Below, one piece after another: positions 53,310 to 63,012 of a stretch of 64,000 nt of DNA (positions are counted from its first letter, which is position 1; every line of letters begins with the position of its first letter). Below the pieces are notes generated by a model. That model saw only the letters and a program-made list of their open reading frames with translations. It searched no databases and had not been told where the DNA came from. The position numbers were made by a program, and so were the translations under genes. Origin of the DNA: Lentisphaera araneosa HTCC2155 (GTDB taxonomy: Bacteria > Verrucomicrobiota > Lentisphaeria > Lentisphaerales > Lentisphaeraceae); the NCBI RefSeq assembly GCF_000170755.1, contig NZ_ABCK01000004.1:1-64000 (forward strand). Reading direction: 5' to 3'.

Positions 53310-53933
53310 TTATAGCGTGCGTTGTAGCGCCACAACTTTACCTTGGATATAAACTTCTGCAGGCTCATAGAACTGCGTTTGGAACTCATCGTTGCAAGGA
53401 CGTAATTCAATTTTACCATTGGTGAAAAAGAGTTGCTTTACAGTGGTATCACCATGAACCATAGCAACCACTATGTCACCTGCATTGGCATTGTCCTGCT
53501 GTTTGACAATAATTGAGTCACCATCGAGAATGCCCGCATCGCGCATACTCTCGCCATTGACCAAGAGAGCAAAAAGGCGACCATCTGCACGTAAGCCCTG
53601 GAAGGAGGCGGGGTCAATTTGGATTTCTCTTTCCACATTCTCTTCTGCCATAAGTGGCATGCCTGCAGAAATGCGACCGAGCATGGGAATGCTCAGCATA
53701 AAAGATAAGTTGCGCGGACGAGTAGTTGTATTAGTCACGGTCATGCTTCGTGCTTTACTACTACGAGTTAAATAACCCTTTCTTTGCAGTGCACGCACGT
53801 GAGCAAAACTCGTTGCGGATTTAATATTGAAGCGTTCAGCAATTTCATATATTGTCGGTGCCATGCCTTCGCGAGCAGTGAAGTCTTCGATGAAGTCGAG
53901 TGTTTCTTGTTGACGATCAGTTAAGCCTTTCAT
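53310..53933 (-). CDS. lexA: LexA repressor
   Basis: Repressor of the SOS response that cuts itself when RecA is activated. The 207-residue protein has the N-terminal winged helix (LTDRQQETLDFIEDF, APTIYEIAERFNIKSATS), the cleavage site Ala 90-Gly 91 in GRISAGMP, the catalytic Ser 129 in GESMRDAGILDGD and Lys 166 in GDTTVKQL. All are intact. Expected to repress itself; I could not pick a convincing operator in the AT-rich upstream gap, where TTAGTT (53950) and AACTAA (53981) form only a loose inverted pair. Confidence 0.96.
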   Translation of the reverse strand: MKGLTDRQQETLDFIEDFTAREGMAPTIYEIAERFNIKSATSFAHVRALQRKGYLTRSSKARSMTVTNTTTRPRNLSFMLSIPMLGRISAGMPLMAEENVEREIQIDPASFQGLRADGRLFALLVNGESMRDAGILDGDSIIVKQQDNANAGDIVVAMVHGDTTVKQLFFTNGKIELRPCNDEFQTQFYEPAEVYIQGKVVALQRTL

Positions 53934-54100
53934 AGTAAAGTACCTTATATTAGTTAGTTAAAATAAGTTATTGACTAAAAAACTAAATTACAAGTATAAA
54001 ATAGCTGTTTTTATAAAGAAAGACTTATTTTTATTAGCTACTGCTTTATCTAGTGTAAGGAAATATTTTATGTTTTAATCTTTTCACCCGCTTGTTAAGC

Positions 54101-54175
54101 ATTTTGGAACAGCCTGTGTGGCAGCGCTACACCTTGCCGGGAAGGGTGCGGAGCCCCATAAGCGCTAACCAAAAT
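54101..54175. repeat. Nested inverted repeats, 75 bp
   Basis: Outer arms ATTTTGG (54101-54107) and CCAAAAT (54169-54175) enclose AGCGCT (54123-54128) with AGCGCT (54161-54166), which in turn enclose CACCTT (54130-54135) with AGGGTG (54143-54148). The core is GC-rich inside AT-rich DNA. It may be a small mobile element remnant or a structured RNA. Confidence 0.5.
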
Positions 54176-54195
54176 TGACATTTAAAAATCCTAAA

Positions 54196-54610
54196 TCATA
54201 TTTGAATAATGTTGTTTTCATTAAATATAGTGACACCATAGCGCATTTTGACGAGCAAGTCGTAATTGATCACACCTTTGTTATCTTCATGATCGTGAAG
54301 GTGATTAGAAATAATACAGGCGTTCTCAAAAGCTTCTTCCATAGTCACTTTACTCACATCGTACTTTGCGCAGCCCGTTTCGCTGAGTGAGCGAGAAACA
54401 GCCACTTTATTTAAGTTGAATGGAGCGAGGAGGTCCATCGTCATTTTTGTGATAGCGATAAGCTTAAACCAAGCAATTGTAGACGATAACGGGTGTGCCA
54501 CCAATAGCTAAGCCAAGATTCGAGTCAGCTTTCTTGCTCAATTATTGTATAAATAAATCAGAACAGGCTTTTTCAGCCATTGTTTTATTGTCGCAAATGT
54601 TAATTTTCAA
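54196..54610 (-). pseudogene. Decayed NagB-like gene
   Basis: A TTG at 54610 with AAGGAG 9 bases upstream opens MKINICDNKTMAEKACSDL, followed after a TAA by LSKKADSNLGLAIGGTPVIVYN and another TAA. This resembles the start of glucosamine-6-phosphate deaminases, which have a phosphate loop like GLATGSTP. The rest of the open stretch, in another frame (54196-54504), reads FNLNKVAVSRSLSETG and NACIISNHLHDHEDNKGV and is not recognised. At least two stops and one shift interrupt it. NagB identity is tentative. Confidence 0.5.
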
Positions 54611-54876
54611 CTTAATAATCTCCTTGATATTTGTAAGGGAATACCGCTGAAACAAAGAAGATGTGACAATGAATTTCTGATTTATGTAAATAATAAATAA
54701 AAGTTTGATGAATCAAGACGAAACTTTGCCGAAGTCATTAAGAATTAAAAACTGTTGTGAGAAGTATATAATTCTGTCCTTTTTAAAAAAAAATCAGATT
54801 ATTTCTAAATAAGGATGGGAAAAAGCTGGGGGATTGGGGAAGTAGTGTAAAAGCCTATTTAATTAGGGCTCATTGA

Positions 54877-54888
54877 TTTTTTTTTTTT
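54877..54888 (+). repeat. Run of twelve Ts upstream of the sigma gene
   Basis: Homopolymer T12 about 57 bases before the sigma-factor ATG at 54945. Nothing else is recognised in 54611-54944. Confidence 0.7.
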
Positions 54889-54944
54889 GAAAAATGGCAA
54901 TGGGGTAGTTAAATAGGCTGAAATTGAAAAAGGCGCAGGTGTTT

Positions 54945-55466
54945 ATGGATAATGATAGTCAAGAGAGATTTGTTATACTGCTCGGCCAGGTACAGCCCGA
55001 CTTGAGGCGGTATATCTATTCACTCTGCCATAATACGGGGGATACGGAAGATATTTTTCAAGAAACCTCATTAGCTCTATGGCGAAAGTTTGATAGCTAT
55101 GACAAATCTCAGCCTTTTCTCAATTGGGCCTTTCGTTTTGCCTATTTTGAAGTGATGAAATTTAGAGAAAAGGCAAAAAAACGACAGATTTTATCCGAAG
55201 AAACTCTTAAGCTCTTGTCAGAAGAATGTCAGAAAGATCAAGATATCAAAAAAGATCACGAACGCTTTTTGAGTGGCTGTGTGGCTAAACTAGATGACAA
55301 AGAAAAAAAGCTCGTCAAAATGCGCTATTCGCAAAAAATGACTGTGGTCAAAATAAATCAGTACTTTGGAGAAACGGGTAAGAAGATTTACCGAGCTTTA
55401 GAAAGAATCCGTTTTAAACTTTATGCCTGTATTGATAAGCATCTTGAAACAGAGGGCTTAAAATGA
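54945..55466 (+). CDS. ECF sigma factor, Rhodopirellula/Verrucomicrobium type
   Basis: A sigma factor of about 173 residues. Region 2 reads RFVILLGQVQPDLRRYIYSL, then GDTEDIFQETSLALWRKFDSY and PFLNWAFRFAYFEVMKFR; region 4 near the end has LVKMRYSQKMTVVKINQYFG. This pattern fits the TIGR02989 group that in planctomycetes and relatives sits beside FecR-like proteins. The ATG at 54945 is chosen over a TTG at 54924, as it lies closer to the conserved start; neither has a strong ribosome site. It overlaps the FecR gene by four bases (ATGA). Confidence 0.88.
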   Translation: MDNDSQERFVILLGQVQPDLRRYIYSLCHNTGDTEDIFQETSLALWRKFDSYDKSQPFLNWAFRFAYFEVMKFREKAKKRQILSEETLKLLSEECQKDQDIKKDHERFLSGCVAKLDDKEKKLVKMRYSQKMTVVKINQYFGETGKKIYRALERIRFKLYACIDKHLETEGLK

Positions 55467-57028
55467 ATTTCGAAACAAAAGTTAAACATCTAGTTTCAGC
55501 CCTTCTGGATGATAAGATCACAAGAGAAGAGGGCGAGCAACTGGATAAACTCCTTCAGGAAAGCGAAGAAGCTAGGAAGATTTATCGTCGCATGGTGGAT
55601 ATGGATATCGCCCTTCAGGAAACATCTGAATTTGAAGCTCCATTTAAGGACTTACCTCAGCCAGAAGAAATGCCGGAAAAATTCAGAGCCACACGCTTTC
55701 AGTTGCATGTTTTTCAGGCTATTGCAGCCAGTTTGCTCATAGCTTTAGTCATTACCTTTACTGAATCATCACCAGAAGTGGATAAAAGAGAAGTAGCTAA
55801 AAGCATTCCACAAACAGTAAAAACTGAAGAAATTGTTTTGGCACGAATTATTGAAATGAGTTCTAATGTGAATTGGCAGAGCGAGCCGTACTTAATTGGC
55901 GATGACTTATTTGCTGAGAAACTTGTTTTGACTGAAGGTTCAGTACTTATAAAATATGAGAATGGTGCAGAAATCAAACTTGAGGCACCCGTAAGTTATG
56001 AGCTTAGGTCATTGAGCTATGCAAAGATTGACTATGGTGATTTAGCTGCCAGGATTCCGCAAGCTGCTCAGGGCTTTACAGTTGATTCTCCGCGAGCATC
56101 AGTTGTTGATTTAGGAACTGAATTCTCAATGAAAGTGGATAAAAATGGCGAAACCCAAGTTTTTGTTTTTGAGGGAGAAGTTGAAACATCCCTCATTGGC
56201 GAAGATGGCAACACTTTTAAAAATGCGCGACTTAGTGCAAACGAAGGTGTCGTGATAAATGATGATTTGAGTTTGATAAAAGATCAGTCAAAAACTTCAA
56301 GTTTTGTGCGAATTAATACTGGAGAAAACCCCACTATTGGGATTTTAGATAAATATGTGGAAGAGGTAAAAAATGATCAACCTGTAGCTTACTGGCGTTT
56401 TGAAGAAGGAAGAGAGCATGTGAACGAAGCTAGTGAATTATTTCCCCTAAGTTTTGAAAATAGTCTGGCTCCAGAAAATGGCGTCTTGAGTTTTAAAGAG
56501 GGTTCTGATCATTACTTCCAGGTAAATTCTCCCATTCATGGCATCAATGCAAATGGCTATACGGTTGAATTTTGGCTTAACCCAGATGAGTACAGAAGTC
56601 AAATGTCATTATTATCTTTTGTTCTCCCTGATCAACCTACCTGGCATTTACTTTACACCTCTCTGACGGGTGAAAAAGACGGCTTGAAACACTCACCTTT
56701 TAATGTTCGAATGTCCAGCCGCTTCCCAGCTAATAATGGTTCCGGGGTGAATTGTTTTTCTAATCAAGCTTTTATGACTCGGCAGTGGAGTCATTATGTT
56801 TTTGTGAAAGACTCTCAAAACCTTTCAATTTATATAAACGGTGAATTAGCTAATACGGTTAAAACAAGCTTGGGTTCAGATAATCAAGCTTACCAACTAT
56901 GTTTTGGGCGAATCGACTCTGAAAGAAGTATGAGATATTATATTGGGCAATTGGATGAACTGGCTATTTACAACTACCCCTTGGAAGCTGATCAAATTAA
57001 GGGGCATTTTGAAGCTCAGGTGAAATAG
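55463..57028 (+). CDS. FecR-like membrane protein with LamG domain
   Basis: A 521-residue protein and probable partner of the sigma factor. Residues 1-75 resemble a cytoplasmic anti-sigma start (LVSALLDDKITREEGEQLDKLLQE); one membrane span follows near 85-103 (IAASLLIALVITF). A FecR-like part (TEGSVLIKYENGAEIKLEAPV, SPRASVVDLGTEFSMKV) comes next, and the last 190 residues form a LamG-like domain (VEFWLNPDEYRSQMSLLS, WSHYVFVKDSQNLSIYINGE, DELAIYNYPL). It may sense an outer ligand, such as a glycan, and release the sigma factor; this is inference. Confidence 0.85.
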   Translation: MNFETKVKHLVSALLDDKITREEGEQLDKLLQESEEARKIYRRMVDMDIALQETSEFEAPFKDLPQPEEMPEKFRATRFQLHVFQAIAASLLIALVITFTESSPEVDKREVAKSIPQTVKTEEIVLARIIEMSSNVNWQSEPYLIGDDLFAEKLVLTEGSVLIKYENGAEIKLEAPVSYELRSLSYAKIDYGDLAARIPQAAQGFTVDSPRASVVDLGTEFSMKVDKNGETQVFVFEGEVETSLIGEDGNTFKNARLSANEGVVINDDLSLIKDQSKTSSFVRINTGENPTIGILDKYVEEVKNDQPVAYWRFEEGREHVNEASELFPLSFENSLAPENGVLSFKEGSDHYFQVNSPIHGINANGYTVEFWLNPDEYRSQMSLLSFVLPDQPTWHLLYTSLTGEKDGLKHSPFNVRMSSRFPANNGSGVNCFSNQAFMTRQWSHYVFVKDSQNLSIYINGELANTVKTSLGSDNQAYQLCFGRIDSERSMRYYIGQLDELAIYNYPLEADQIKGHFEAQVK

Positions 57029-57107
57029 TTTCAAAAAATAATGTTTTTCACTGGGAAAAAACTTCAAGTTTGGGGAGATAGGGTAAAGAATAATTACGGA
57101 GCCCTTA

Positions 57108-59447
57108 ATGCTTAAGAAAAATACACTTGTTATTGCCGTGCTGTCTTCGACGGCGATTTTCGCTGGCGACAAACTGCCTGAAAAAGTTTCCTTTAATGAA
57201 CACATCCGTCCCATCTTTTCGAGTACTTGCTTCAATTGTCATGGGCCAGACGAACATGAAGCTAAAGCCCATTTACAGTTGCACAGTTTTGAAGCCGCTA
57301 CTCAAGAACGGCATTATACCTCACGCTCAGGAAAGAAGAAATCTGCGTACCCCGCAATCATTCCGGGTAAACCTGACGAATCTATGGTTTGGGAGCGGAT
57401 CATTTCAGATGATGAAGATGAAGTTATGCCTCCTGCAGACTTTCATCATACTTTAACTGATCGTGACAAAGCATTGGTGAAAAAATGGATTGAGCAGGGC
57501 GCAGAATATCAAGATCATTGGGCCTATGAAGCTGTGGAAAAGACAGAAGGCGAAATTGAGCCATCTCATATAGATAAATTAGTTGTCAAAAAGATCCATG
57601 AAAAAGGTTTTGCCAAGCGCAATGAAATGGATGAGAAAAACGTCCTTATCCGTCGTTTGAGTCTCGATTTGCGTGGGATGCTTCCGACTGTTGCAGAATT
57701 AAAAGCTTTTGAAAATGATCAATCAGCTAATGCATGGGGAAAATTAGTTGAGAGTTTTTTAGCCTCATCAGCTTATGGTGAACGTTTAGCTGTTCACTGG
57801 TTTGATTTAGTGCGCTACTCGAATTCAGTGGGTTTTCATGGTGACCAAGAACTTAAATCCGCACCCTATCGCGACTATGTGATCAAAGCTTTAAACGATA
57901 ATATGCCTTACGATCAATTTACTCGTGAACAATTAGCAGGTGATTTACTGCCCAATCCCAGTCAAGATCAATTAATTGCCTCAGCTTATAATCGCCTCAA
58001 TAAAGTCACAAAAGAAGGAGGTGCACAAGCAGGTGAATATCTTGCGAAGTACGCAGCAGATCGCGTCAGTAATTTATCCGCTGTTTGGTTGGGCTCAACT
58101 TTAGAATGTGCGGAATGCCATAACCATAAATACGATCCTTTTACGGCTAAAGATTTTTATACCATGTCAGCCTTTTTCGCTGATATTAAGCAAGAGGGTG
58201 TCTATTCGGGAGGGAATAACAATAAGTTTAAACCCGAAATCATACTTTTTAATGGTGAGGATGAGGGTAATTACAAGAAAGCTTTAGCTCAGCTTAAAAA
58301 GTTCAAAAAGAAGTCGCCAGAATATAAGAAACAGGAAAAGCTAGTAAAAGAACTTAAAGCTAAGGGGACTGTTTGTGTTATTACCGAAAGACAGAAGCCT
58401 CGTGTCACACGTGTCTTTCCAAGAGGTAATTGGATGGATACTTCAGGTGAGGTTGTTCAGCCCGCCGTACCACACTTCTTAAAGCAGATTGATAAGGAAG
58501 GCCGTGCGAATCGTTTGGATTTAGCAAATTGGCTCTGTTCTGATGCGAACCCCATGGCAGCACGAGCTTTTGTGAATCGCATTTGGGAACTTTACTTTGG
58601 CCGAGGTATTTCTGGCAATACCCATGACTTGGGCTCGCAGGGCGAATTCCCAGATAACCCCGAATTATTAGATTACTTAGCGAGTCACTTTGCCAAAGAT
58701 TGGGATATTAAGAAAGTGATTAAAGCAATTGTCATGAGTGAGACTTATAGCTTAAGTACCAAAAGTTCTGAACAAATGAAAGAGCAAGACCCCTATAATC
58801 GCTACTTAGCGCGACAGTCTATCTTGCGATTGGATGCAGAGTTTATTCGTGATTCTAGCTTACAAATCAGTGGTTTATTGAATACGAAAATAGGGGGGCG
58901 TAACATTATGCCATACCAACCCCAAGGTTATTATTCCTCTATGAATCACAATCCTTTTAGGTACAAAGCTGAAAAAGGGGAAGAGCAGTATAGAAAAGCC
59001 GTTTACATGCATTTTCAGAGAACCTTTCTTCATCCTTTTCTCTTAAATTTTGATACGCCTAGTCGTGAGATTGCCCAGTGTTCGAGAACTCCTTCAAACA
59101 CGCCACTTCAAGCTTTAACACTCCTCAATGATCCTACTTTTGTGGAAGCCGCAAAAATATTAGCTCAACGATTAATTAAAGAAGGTGGCAAGAGTTCAAA
59201 AGAAAAAATCACGTGGCTTTACCTTAATGCCTTGAGTCGTGAGGCTGATGCAGAGGAAATCGCCACTTTAGTCAGCTTCTATGAGCAACAGCTGAAGTTT
59301 TATCAATCGAGCCCTGAACAAGCTAAGAGTCTTTTAAATGTAGGCAACAAAAAAGTAGCGCCTCATTTAAATGCGGCGGAATTGGCTGCTTGGACTCAAG
59401 TAGCTCGCGGAGTTTTAAATATGCACGAATTTATTGTAAGGAGATAA
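57108..59447 (+). CDS. PSCyt1 / DUF1549 / DUF1553 protein
   Basis: A 779-residue exported protein of the planctomycete-type cytochrome family. After a signal peptide comes a single haem site CFNCHGPDE (Cys 41, Cys 44, His 45), then DUF1549 (LIRRLSLDLRGMLPTVAE, YGERLAVHWFDLVRYSNSVG, TLECAECHNHKYDPF with a second CxxCH at about 330) and DUF1553 (FVNRIWELYFGRGI, LRLDAEFIRDSSL, SRTPSNTPLQALTLLNDP). The role is unknown but redox or degradation is likely. GGAG precedes the ATG. Paired with the DUF1501 gene, 2 bases on. Confidence 0.93.
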   Translation: MLKKNTLVIAVLSSTAIFAGDKLPEKVSFNEHIRPIFSSTCFNCHGPDEHEAKAHLQLHSFEAATQERHYTSRSGKKKSAYPAIIPGKPDESMVWERIISDDEDEVMPPADFHHTLTDRDKALVKKWIEQGAEYQDHWAYEAVEKTEGEIEPSHIDKLVVKKIHEKGFAKRNEMDEKNVLIRRLSLDLRGMLPTVAELKAFENDQSANAWGKLVESFLASSAYGERLAVHWFDLVRYSNSVGFHGDQELKSAPYRDYVIKALNDNMPYDQFTREQLAGDLLPNPSQDQLIASAYNRLNKVTKEGGAQAGEYLAKYAADRVSNLSAVWLGSTLECAECHNHKYDPFTAKDFYTMSAFFADIKQEGVYSGGNNNKFKPEIILFNGEDEGNYKKALAQLKKFKKKSPEYKKQEKLVKELKAKGTVCVITERQKPRVTRVFPRGNWMDTSGEVVQPAVPHFLKQIDKEGRANRLDLANWLCSDANPMAARAFVNRIWELYFGRGISGNTHDLGSQGEFPDNPELLDYLASHFAKDWDIKKVIKAIVMSETYSLSTKSSEQMKEQDPYNRYLARQSILRLDAEFIRDSSLQISGLLNTKIGGRNIMPYQPQGYYSSMNHNPFRYKAEKGEEQYRKAVYMHFQRTFLHPFLLNFDTPSREIAQCSRTPSNTPLQALTLLNDPTFVEAAKILAQRLIKEGGKSSKEKITWLYLNALSREADAEEIATLVSFYEQQLKFYQSSPEQAKSLLNVGNKKVAPHLNAAELAAWTQVARGVLNMHEFIVRR

Positions 59448-59449
59448 TC

Positions 59450-60838
59450 ATGGATAGAAGACAGTTTTTAAAATATACCGGCTTTGCTGGAGCCACGATG
59501 ATGAGTTCACCTTTGACTGCAGCAGGAACTCCTAATCCAGAATTTTTACTGAAGAGTGCGAAAGCCAAAAGAGTAATTTTCCTGACGATGTCCGGTGGCA
59601 TGTCTCAATTTGAAAGTTTTGATAATAAACCCGTTCTCAAAAAATATGATGGCAAAAAAATGCCTATGGAGTACTTAAAAGGGCAGCAATTAGCTCAGCT
59701 TCAGGCGCAGAAAGAAATCCTCTGCTATGGACCTCAGTTCAAATTCAATAAGCACGGCCAATCGGGCCTAGAAATCTCTGAGCTCTTTCCTCATTTGGGT
59801 TCTGTTGCCGATGAATTAGCCATTGTAAAATCAGCGTATACAGAACAAATCAATCACGATCCTGCCATTAGTATGCTCAATGCGGGGACTTTTCTCAATG
59901 GTCGTCCGAGCATGGGCGCTTGGGTTAATTATGCTTTAGGAAGTGGGTCCAAAGATCTTCCAGGTTTTGTCGTTCTTGAATCAGTCAAAGGACGTAACCC
60001 ACAACCCCTCTATGCTCGTCTGTGGAACAATGGCTTCCTCGATAGCGTTTTTCAGGGGGTGAAGTTCAACTCAAAAGGAGATACGGTTTATTACGTTAAG
60101 AATCCCAATGGAGTCGATCGCGTGCGTCAGGGACAATTGATTAAAACGATTAATAAACTCAATCGTTTTTCTTCAAGTCACATGGATGACGACGAAATCT
60201 CCACTCGAATCCAACAATACGAAATGGCTCATAGAATGCAAAGTAGTATTCCCGATCTCATGGACATGAGTAAAGAGCCTGCTCAAATTGCCGATATTTA
60301 CGGTTGCAAGCCAGGTGATGGTTCCTTCGCTTCGAATTGCCTCATGGCTCGCAAGCTCGCCGAACGTGGGGTTCGTTTTATACAGCTCTACCACCGTGGT
60401 TGGGATCATCATGATGGCATTCGCAAGTATATGCCAATTTGTGCAGAAGCAGTGGATCAGGGTACAGCCGCATTAATTAAAGACCTCAAACAGAGAGATA
60501 TGTTGAAAGATACACTCATTGTCTTTGCGGGAGAATTTGGGCGTACGCCCATGTCGCAAACGACAAAAAAGACGGGTCATGCTGGTCGTGATCACCACAT
60601 GAAATCAATGTCATACTTTATGTGTGGTGGCGGGATTAAAGGCGGGGTTTCTGTTGGTGAAACAGATGAACTCGGTTACAAGCCAGTTGAGGATGCTCAT
60701 CATATTCGCGATATGCATGCCACAATGCTTCATCTACTCGGTATCAACCACAAAAAGCTCACGGTACGTTTCCAAGGTCTCGATAATCGCCTCACAGGTG
60801 TGGAAGAAGCTCACCTGATTAAGAAAGTTCTTGCGTAG
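59450..60838 (+). CDS. DUF1501 protein with Tat signal
   Basis: A 462-residue protein of the DUF1501 family. It opens with a twin-arginine signal (MDRRQFLKYTGFAGA), so it is likely folded before export. Family blocks are seen: RVIFLTMSGGMSQFESFDNKP, a central NHDPAISMLNAGTFLNGRPSMG, and the C-terminal LIVFAGEFGRTPMSQ with HAGRDHHMKSMSYFMCGGGIKGG, which resemble the metal site of the alkaline phosphatase/sulfatase superfamily. The ATG at 59450 directly follows the DUF1553 stop; a longer frame from 59390 has no start support. Confidence 0.92.
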   Translation: MDRRQFLKYTGFAGATMMSSPLTAAGTPNPEFLLKSAKAKRVIFLTMSGGMSQFESFDNKPVLKKYDGKKMPMEYLKGQQLAQLQAQKEILCYGPQFKFNKHGQSGLEISELFPHLGSVADELAIVKSAYTEQINHDPAISMLNAGTFLNGRPSMGAWVNYALGSGSKDLPGFVVLESVKGRNPQPLYARLWNNGFLDSVFQGVKFNSKGDTVYYVKNPNGVDRVRQGQLIKTINKLNRFSSSHMDDDEISTRIQQYEMAHRMQSSIPDLMDMSKEPAQIADIYGCKPGDGSFASNCLMARKLAERGVRFIQLYHRGWDHHDGIRKYMPICAEAVDQGTAALIKDLKQRDMLKDTLIVFAGEFGRTPMSQTTKKTGHAGRDHHMKSMSYFMCGGGIKGGVSVGETDELGYKPVEDAHHIRDMHATMLHLLGINHKKLTVRFQGLDNRLTGVEEAHLIKKVLA

Positions 60839-60903
60839 CTATGATTAAGGGGGGAGTTTAATTCCCCGCACTTTCTAAATAGACAGGGTTGTTCACCGGT
60901 CTT

Positions 60904-62607
60904 TTACGATGAGCAGCTGTAGTGCGAGACTCCACCGGTATTGAAGAATTCTTTCGGTTTGAGGCGGTAGTACTTCTCTTCAATTTCTTTAGATTGCTCT
61001 TCATAAGGCTTGAGCAAGACTTCTTGAAGCTCTTTAACTAAGGAGTAATCCCCTTTCGCCGCTTGTTCGTAGGCTGGCACGACTAACCATTCACGCCAAG
61101 CGTACTTGGGGTTCACTCCTTTCATTTGTTCGGAGATTTCACTTAGGTCACCATTCTCAGAAACAAGTTCACGCCAAGTTTTGAGCCAAGTCTGCCATTG
61201 CTCAAGAAGATCTTTAGACGCGGGAATATAGAAGCTTTTTTCTAAGGCAGAAACGTCCTCGGGGATATGGGAGAGTTCTCTGAAAAAGATTGTGTAATCG
61301 ACTTTAGTATTCATCATCAGTGCCATTAACTGGCTAAACAATTCAGCATTGAAGGTCTTAAGGCCGAGTTTGGCTTCCCACATCTTCTTGATCTCATTTT
61401 TAATGAGTTCCGAGAAGTCGGCACGGACTTGTTCGAGTTTCTCGAGTGCTTGGGGATCATCGCCAAGAAGGGTACAAAGAGCCGTGTAAAACATGTGGAA
61501 ATTCTTTTCTGCAGCGGCGTGTTGGTTGAAGAATTCAAAGTGATTACCACCACCAGTCCAAGGCTGGAATTCGGGATCAAAAACTTCACAAAAACCAAAG
61601 GGACCATAGTCGAGTGTGTAGCCACCAGCGGGGCAATTATCACTATTGAAATTGCCCTGGCAAAAACCAATGCGGAGCCAATGGGCCACTAAGGAGCTGA
61701 GACGAAGGCTAAAGAGTTTGGCTAATTCAAGAACTTGATCTGCAAAGGGGTCTGATTGATCGATTTCTTGCTTATATTCTCTGTCAATCAAATGAGTGAC
61801 AATCATGCGTAACTCTTCGAGGACCTCGGGATGGGCATGGCTTCGAGCACGACGGGCAAAGAGTTCCACTTGACCAACGCGTAGAAAAGAGGGTGCCACA
61901 CGAGTAGAAATCGCTACTGGATTATCCACATGTATATCGGGGTTGATGGAACCAGAATCCTCGGAATACCAAGGACGACTAACCGTTTCTGATTTCGATA
62001 CATAGAGGCTTAAAGAACGGGATGTGGGAATGCCTAGTGCATGCATGTATTCTTGGGCGAGGAACTCGCGTACACTTGAACGCAAGACCGCACGACCATC
62101 ACCACCACGGCAATAAGGTGTCGTTCCACTGCCTTTTAACTGCATTTCCCAGCGCTTGCCCTTAGAAACTAACTCAATGATTGAGATGGCTCGCCCATCG
62201 CCATAGCCATTGCCAGTACGAAAGGGGCATTGATGTGTGTATTCTCTGCCATAGATCGAAAGGGCATAGCCCGTTGCCCAGCCATATGGACGCATAGGTT
62301 CACGAGCTACAGATAGATCACCAGAAAACATTTGACAGAACTCTTTATTGTGGGCCATGTCATTACTGAGTCCGAGTTCTTCAAACAAAGTAGAACTATG
62401 ACTTATATATTCGGGGTTTGGGAGTGGGGTAGGAGTGACCGGTACATAGTGTCCTGAAAAGACTTCACGAGCATGGTGGTTTTCGCCATTTGGCTTGGCA
62501 TCAGGATCGGCATTTAACTTATCCATGAGGGAGTAGTCTGCTAAACGAATAAAGTCGTCGAAGGATGTGATATTTTCTTTGCTAGACGATGTTAATGGGT
62601 CTGTCAT
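60904..62607 (-). CDS. selO: SelO protein adenylyltransferase (YdiU/UPF0061)
   Basis: A pseudokinase-fold enzyme that transfers AMP to protein hydroxyl groups. The 567-residue chain has the family blocks [72 protein letters not shown] and the C-terminal [12 protein letters not shown]. The Cys at the third position from the end replaces the selenocysteine of animal SelO and is normal in bacteria. The gene is convergent with DUF1501. A GC-rich hairpin at about 60849-60869 lies between them. Confidence 0.95.
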   Translation of the reverse strand: MTDPLTSSSKENITSFDDFIRLADYSLMDKLNADPDAKPNGENHHAREVFSGHYVPVTPTPLPNPEYISHSSTLFEELGLSNDMAHNKEFCQMFSGDLSVAREPMRPYGWATGYALSIYGREYTHQCPFRTGNGYGDGRAISIIELVSKGKRWEMQLKGSGTTPYCRGGDGRAVLRSSVREFLAQEYMHALGIPTSRSLSLYVSKSETVSRPWYSEDSGSINPDIHVDNPVAISTRVAPSFLRVGQVELFARRARSHAHPEVLEELRMIVTHLIDREYKQEIDQSDPFADQVLELAKLFSLRLSSLVAHWLRIGFCQGNFNSDNCPAGGYTLDYGPFGFCEVFDPEFQPWTGGGNHFEFFNQHAAAEKNFHMFYTALCTLLGDDPQALEKLEQVRADFSELIKNEIKKMWEAKLGLKTFNAELFSQLMALMMNTKVDYTIFFRELSHIPEDVSALEKSFYIPASKDLLEQWQTWLKTWRELVSENGDLSEISEQMKGVNPKYAWREWLVVPAYEQAAKGDYSLVKELQEVLLKPYEEQSKEIEEKYYRLKPKEFFNTGGVSHYSCSS

Positions 62608-63012
62608 TCTCGTGAAACCTATGATTGTTATGAAACTTCGTGGAAGTATGGATTTGCTAAATTTTCTTGAGGAAGTTTATATCTTAGGTTCTGTAAGTTC
62701 AATGTGCTTTTTTATTATCCATGAATAAGTAGAGAAAGGTATTTAGTCAAATGAATAGTAAATATAGTTTGTTTTACAAAGAGCATGTTATTTTATAGGA
62801 TGAATTTACTACAAAATAAGCGTATGGGAGCTCAATAATTATGTAAGTTTATAGCAACTATGATAAGGGAGTTAGTTAAGTCTTTTGAAAAATTCCAATA
62901 TCATATTCCATACAAAATACATCAGCGAGTAATCTTAATAATTAATCCTTATACATTAACTAAGCTAAAGTAAAAAATGGAGTTTAAGAATAAACTATAC
63001 TTTATTGGTGAC
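62608..63012. other. Intergenic region, no gene seen
   Basis: AT-rich spacer of 405 bases between selO (start) and the DUF4114 gene (end). It must hold the selO promoter and the end of the other transcript, but I see no clear hairpin, repeat or frame. Confidence 0.6.

Noticed and set aside
53950-53986. SOS box upstream of lexA
   Set aside because: TTAGTT and AACTAA are 25 bases apart in very AT-rich DNA and no second copy was seen at another repair gene.
54101-54175. Integron attC site
   Set aside because: The ends lack the RYYYAAC and GTTRRRY boxes and no integrase or cassette is near.
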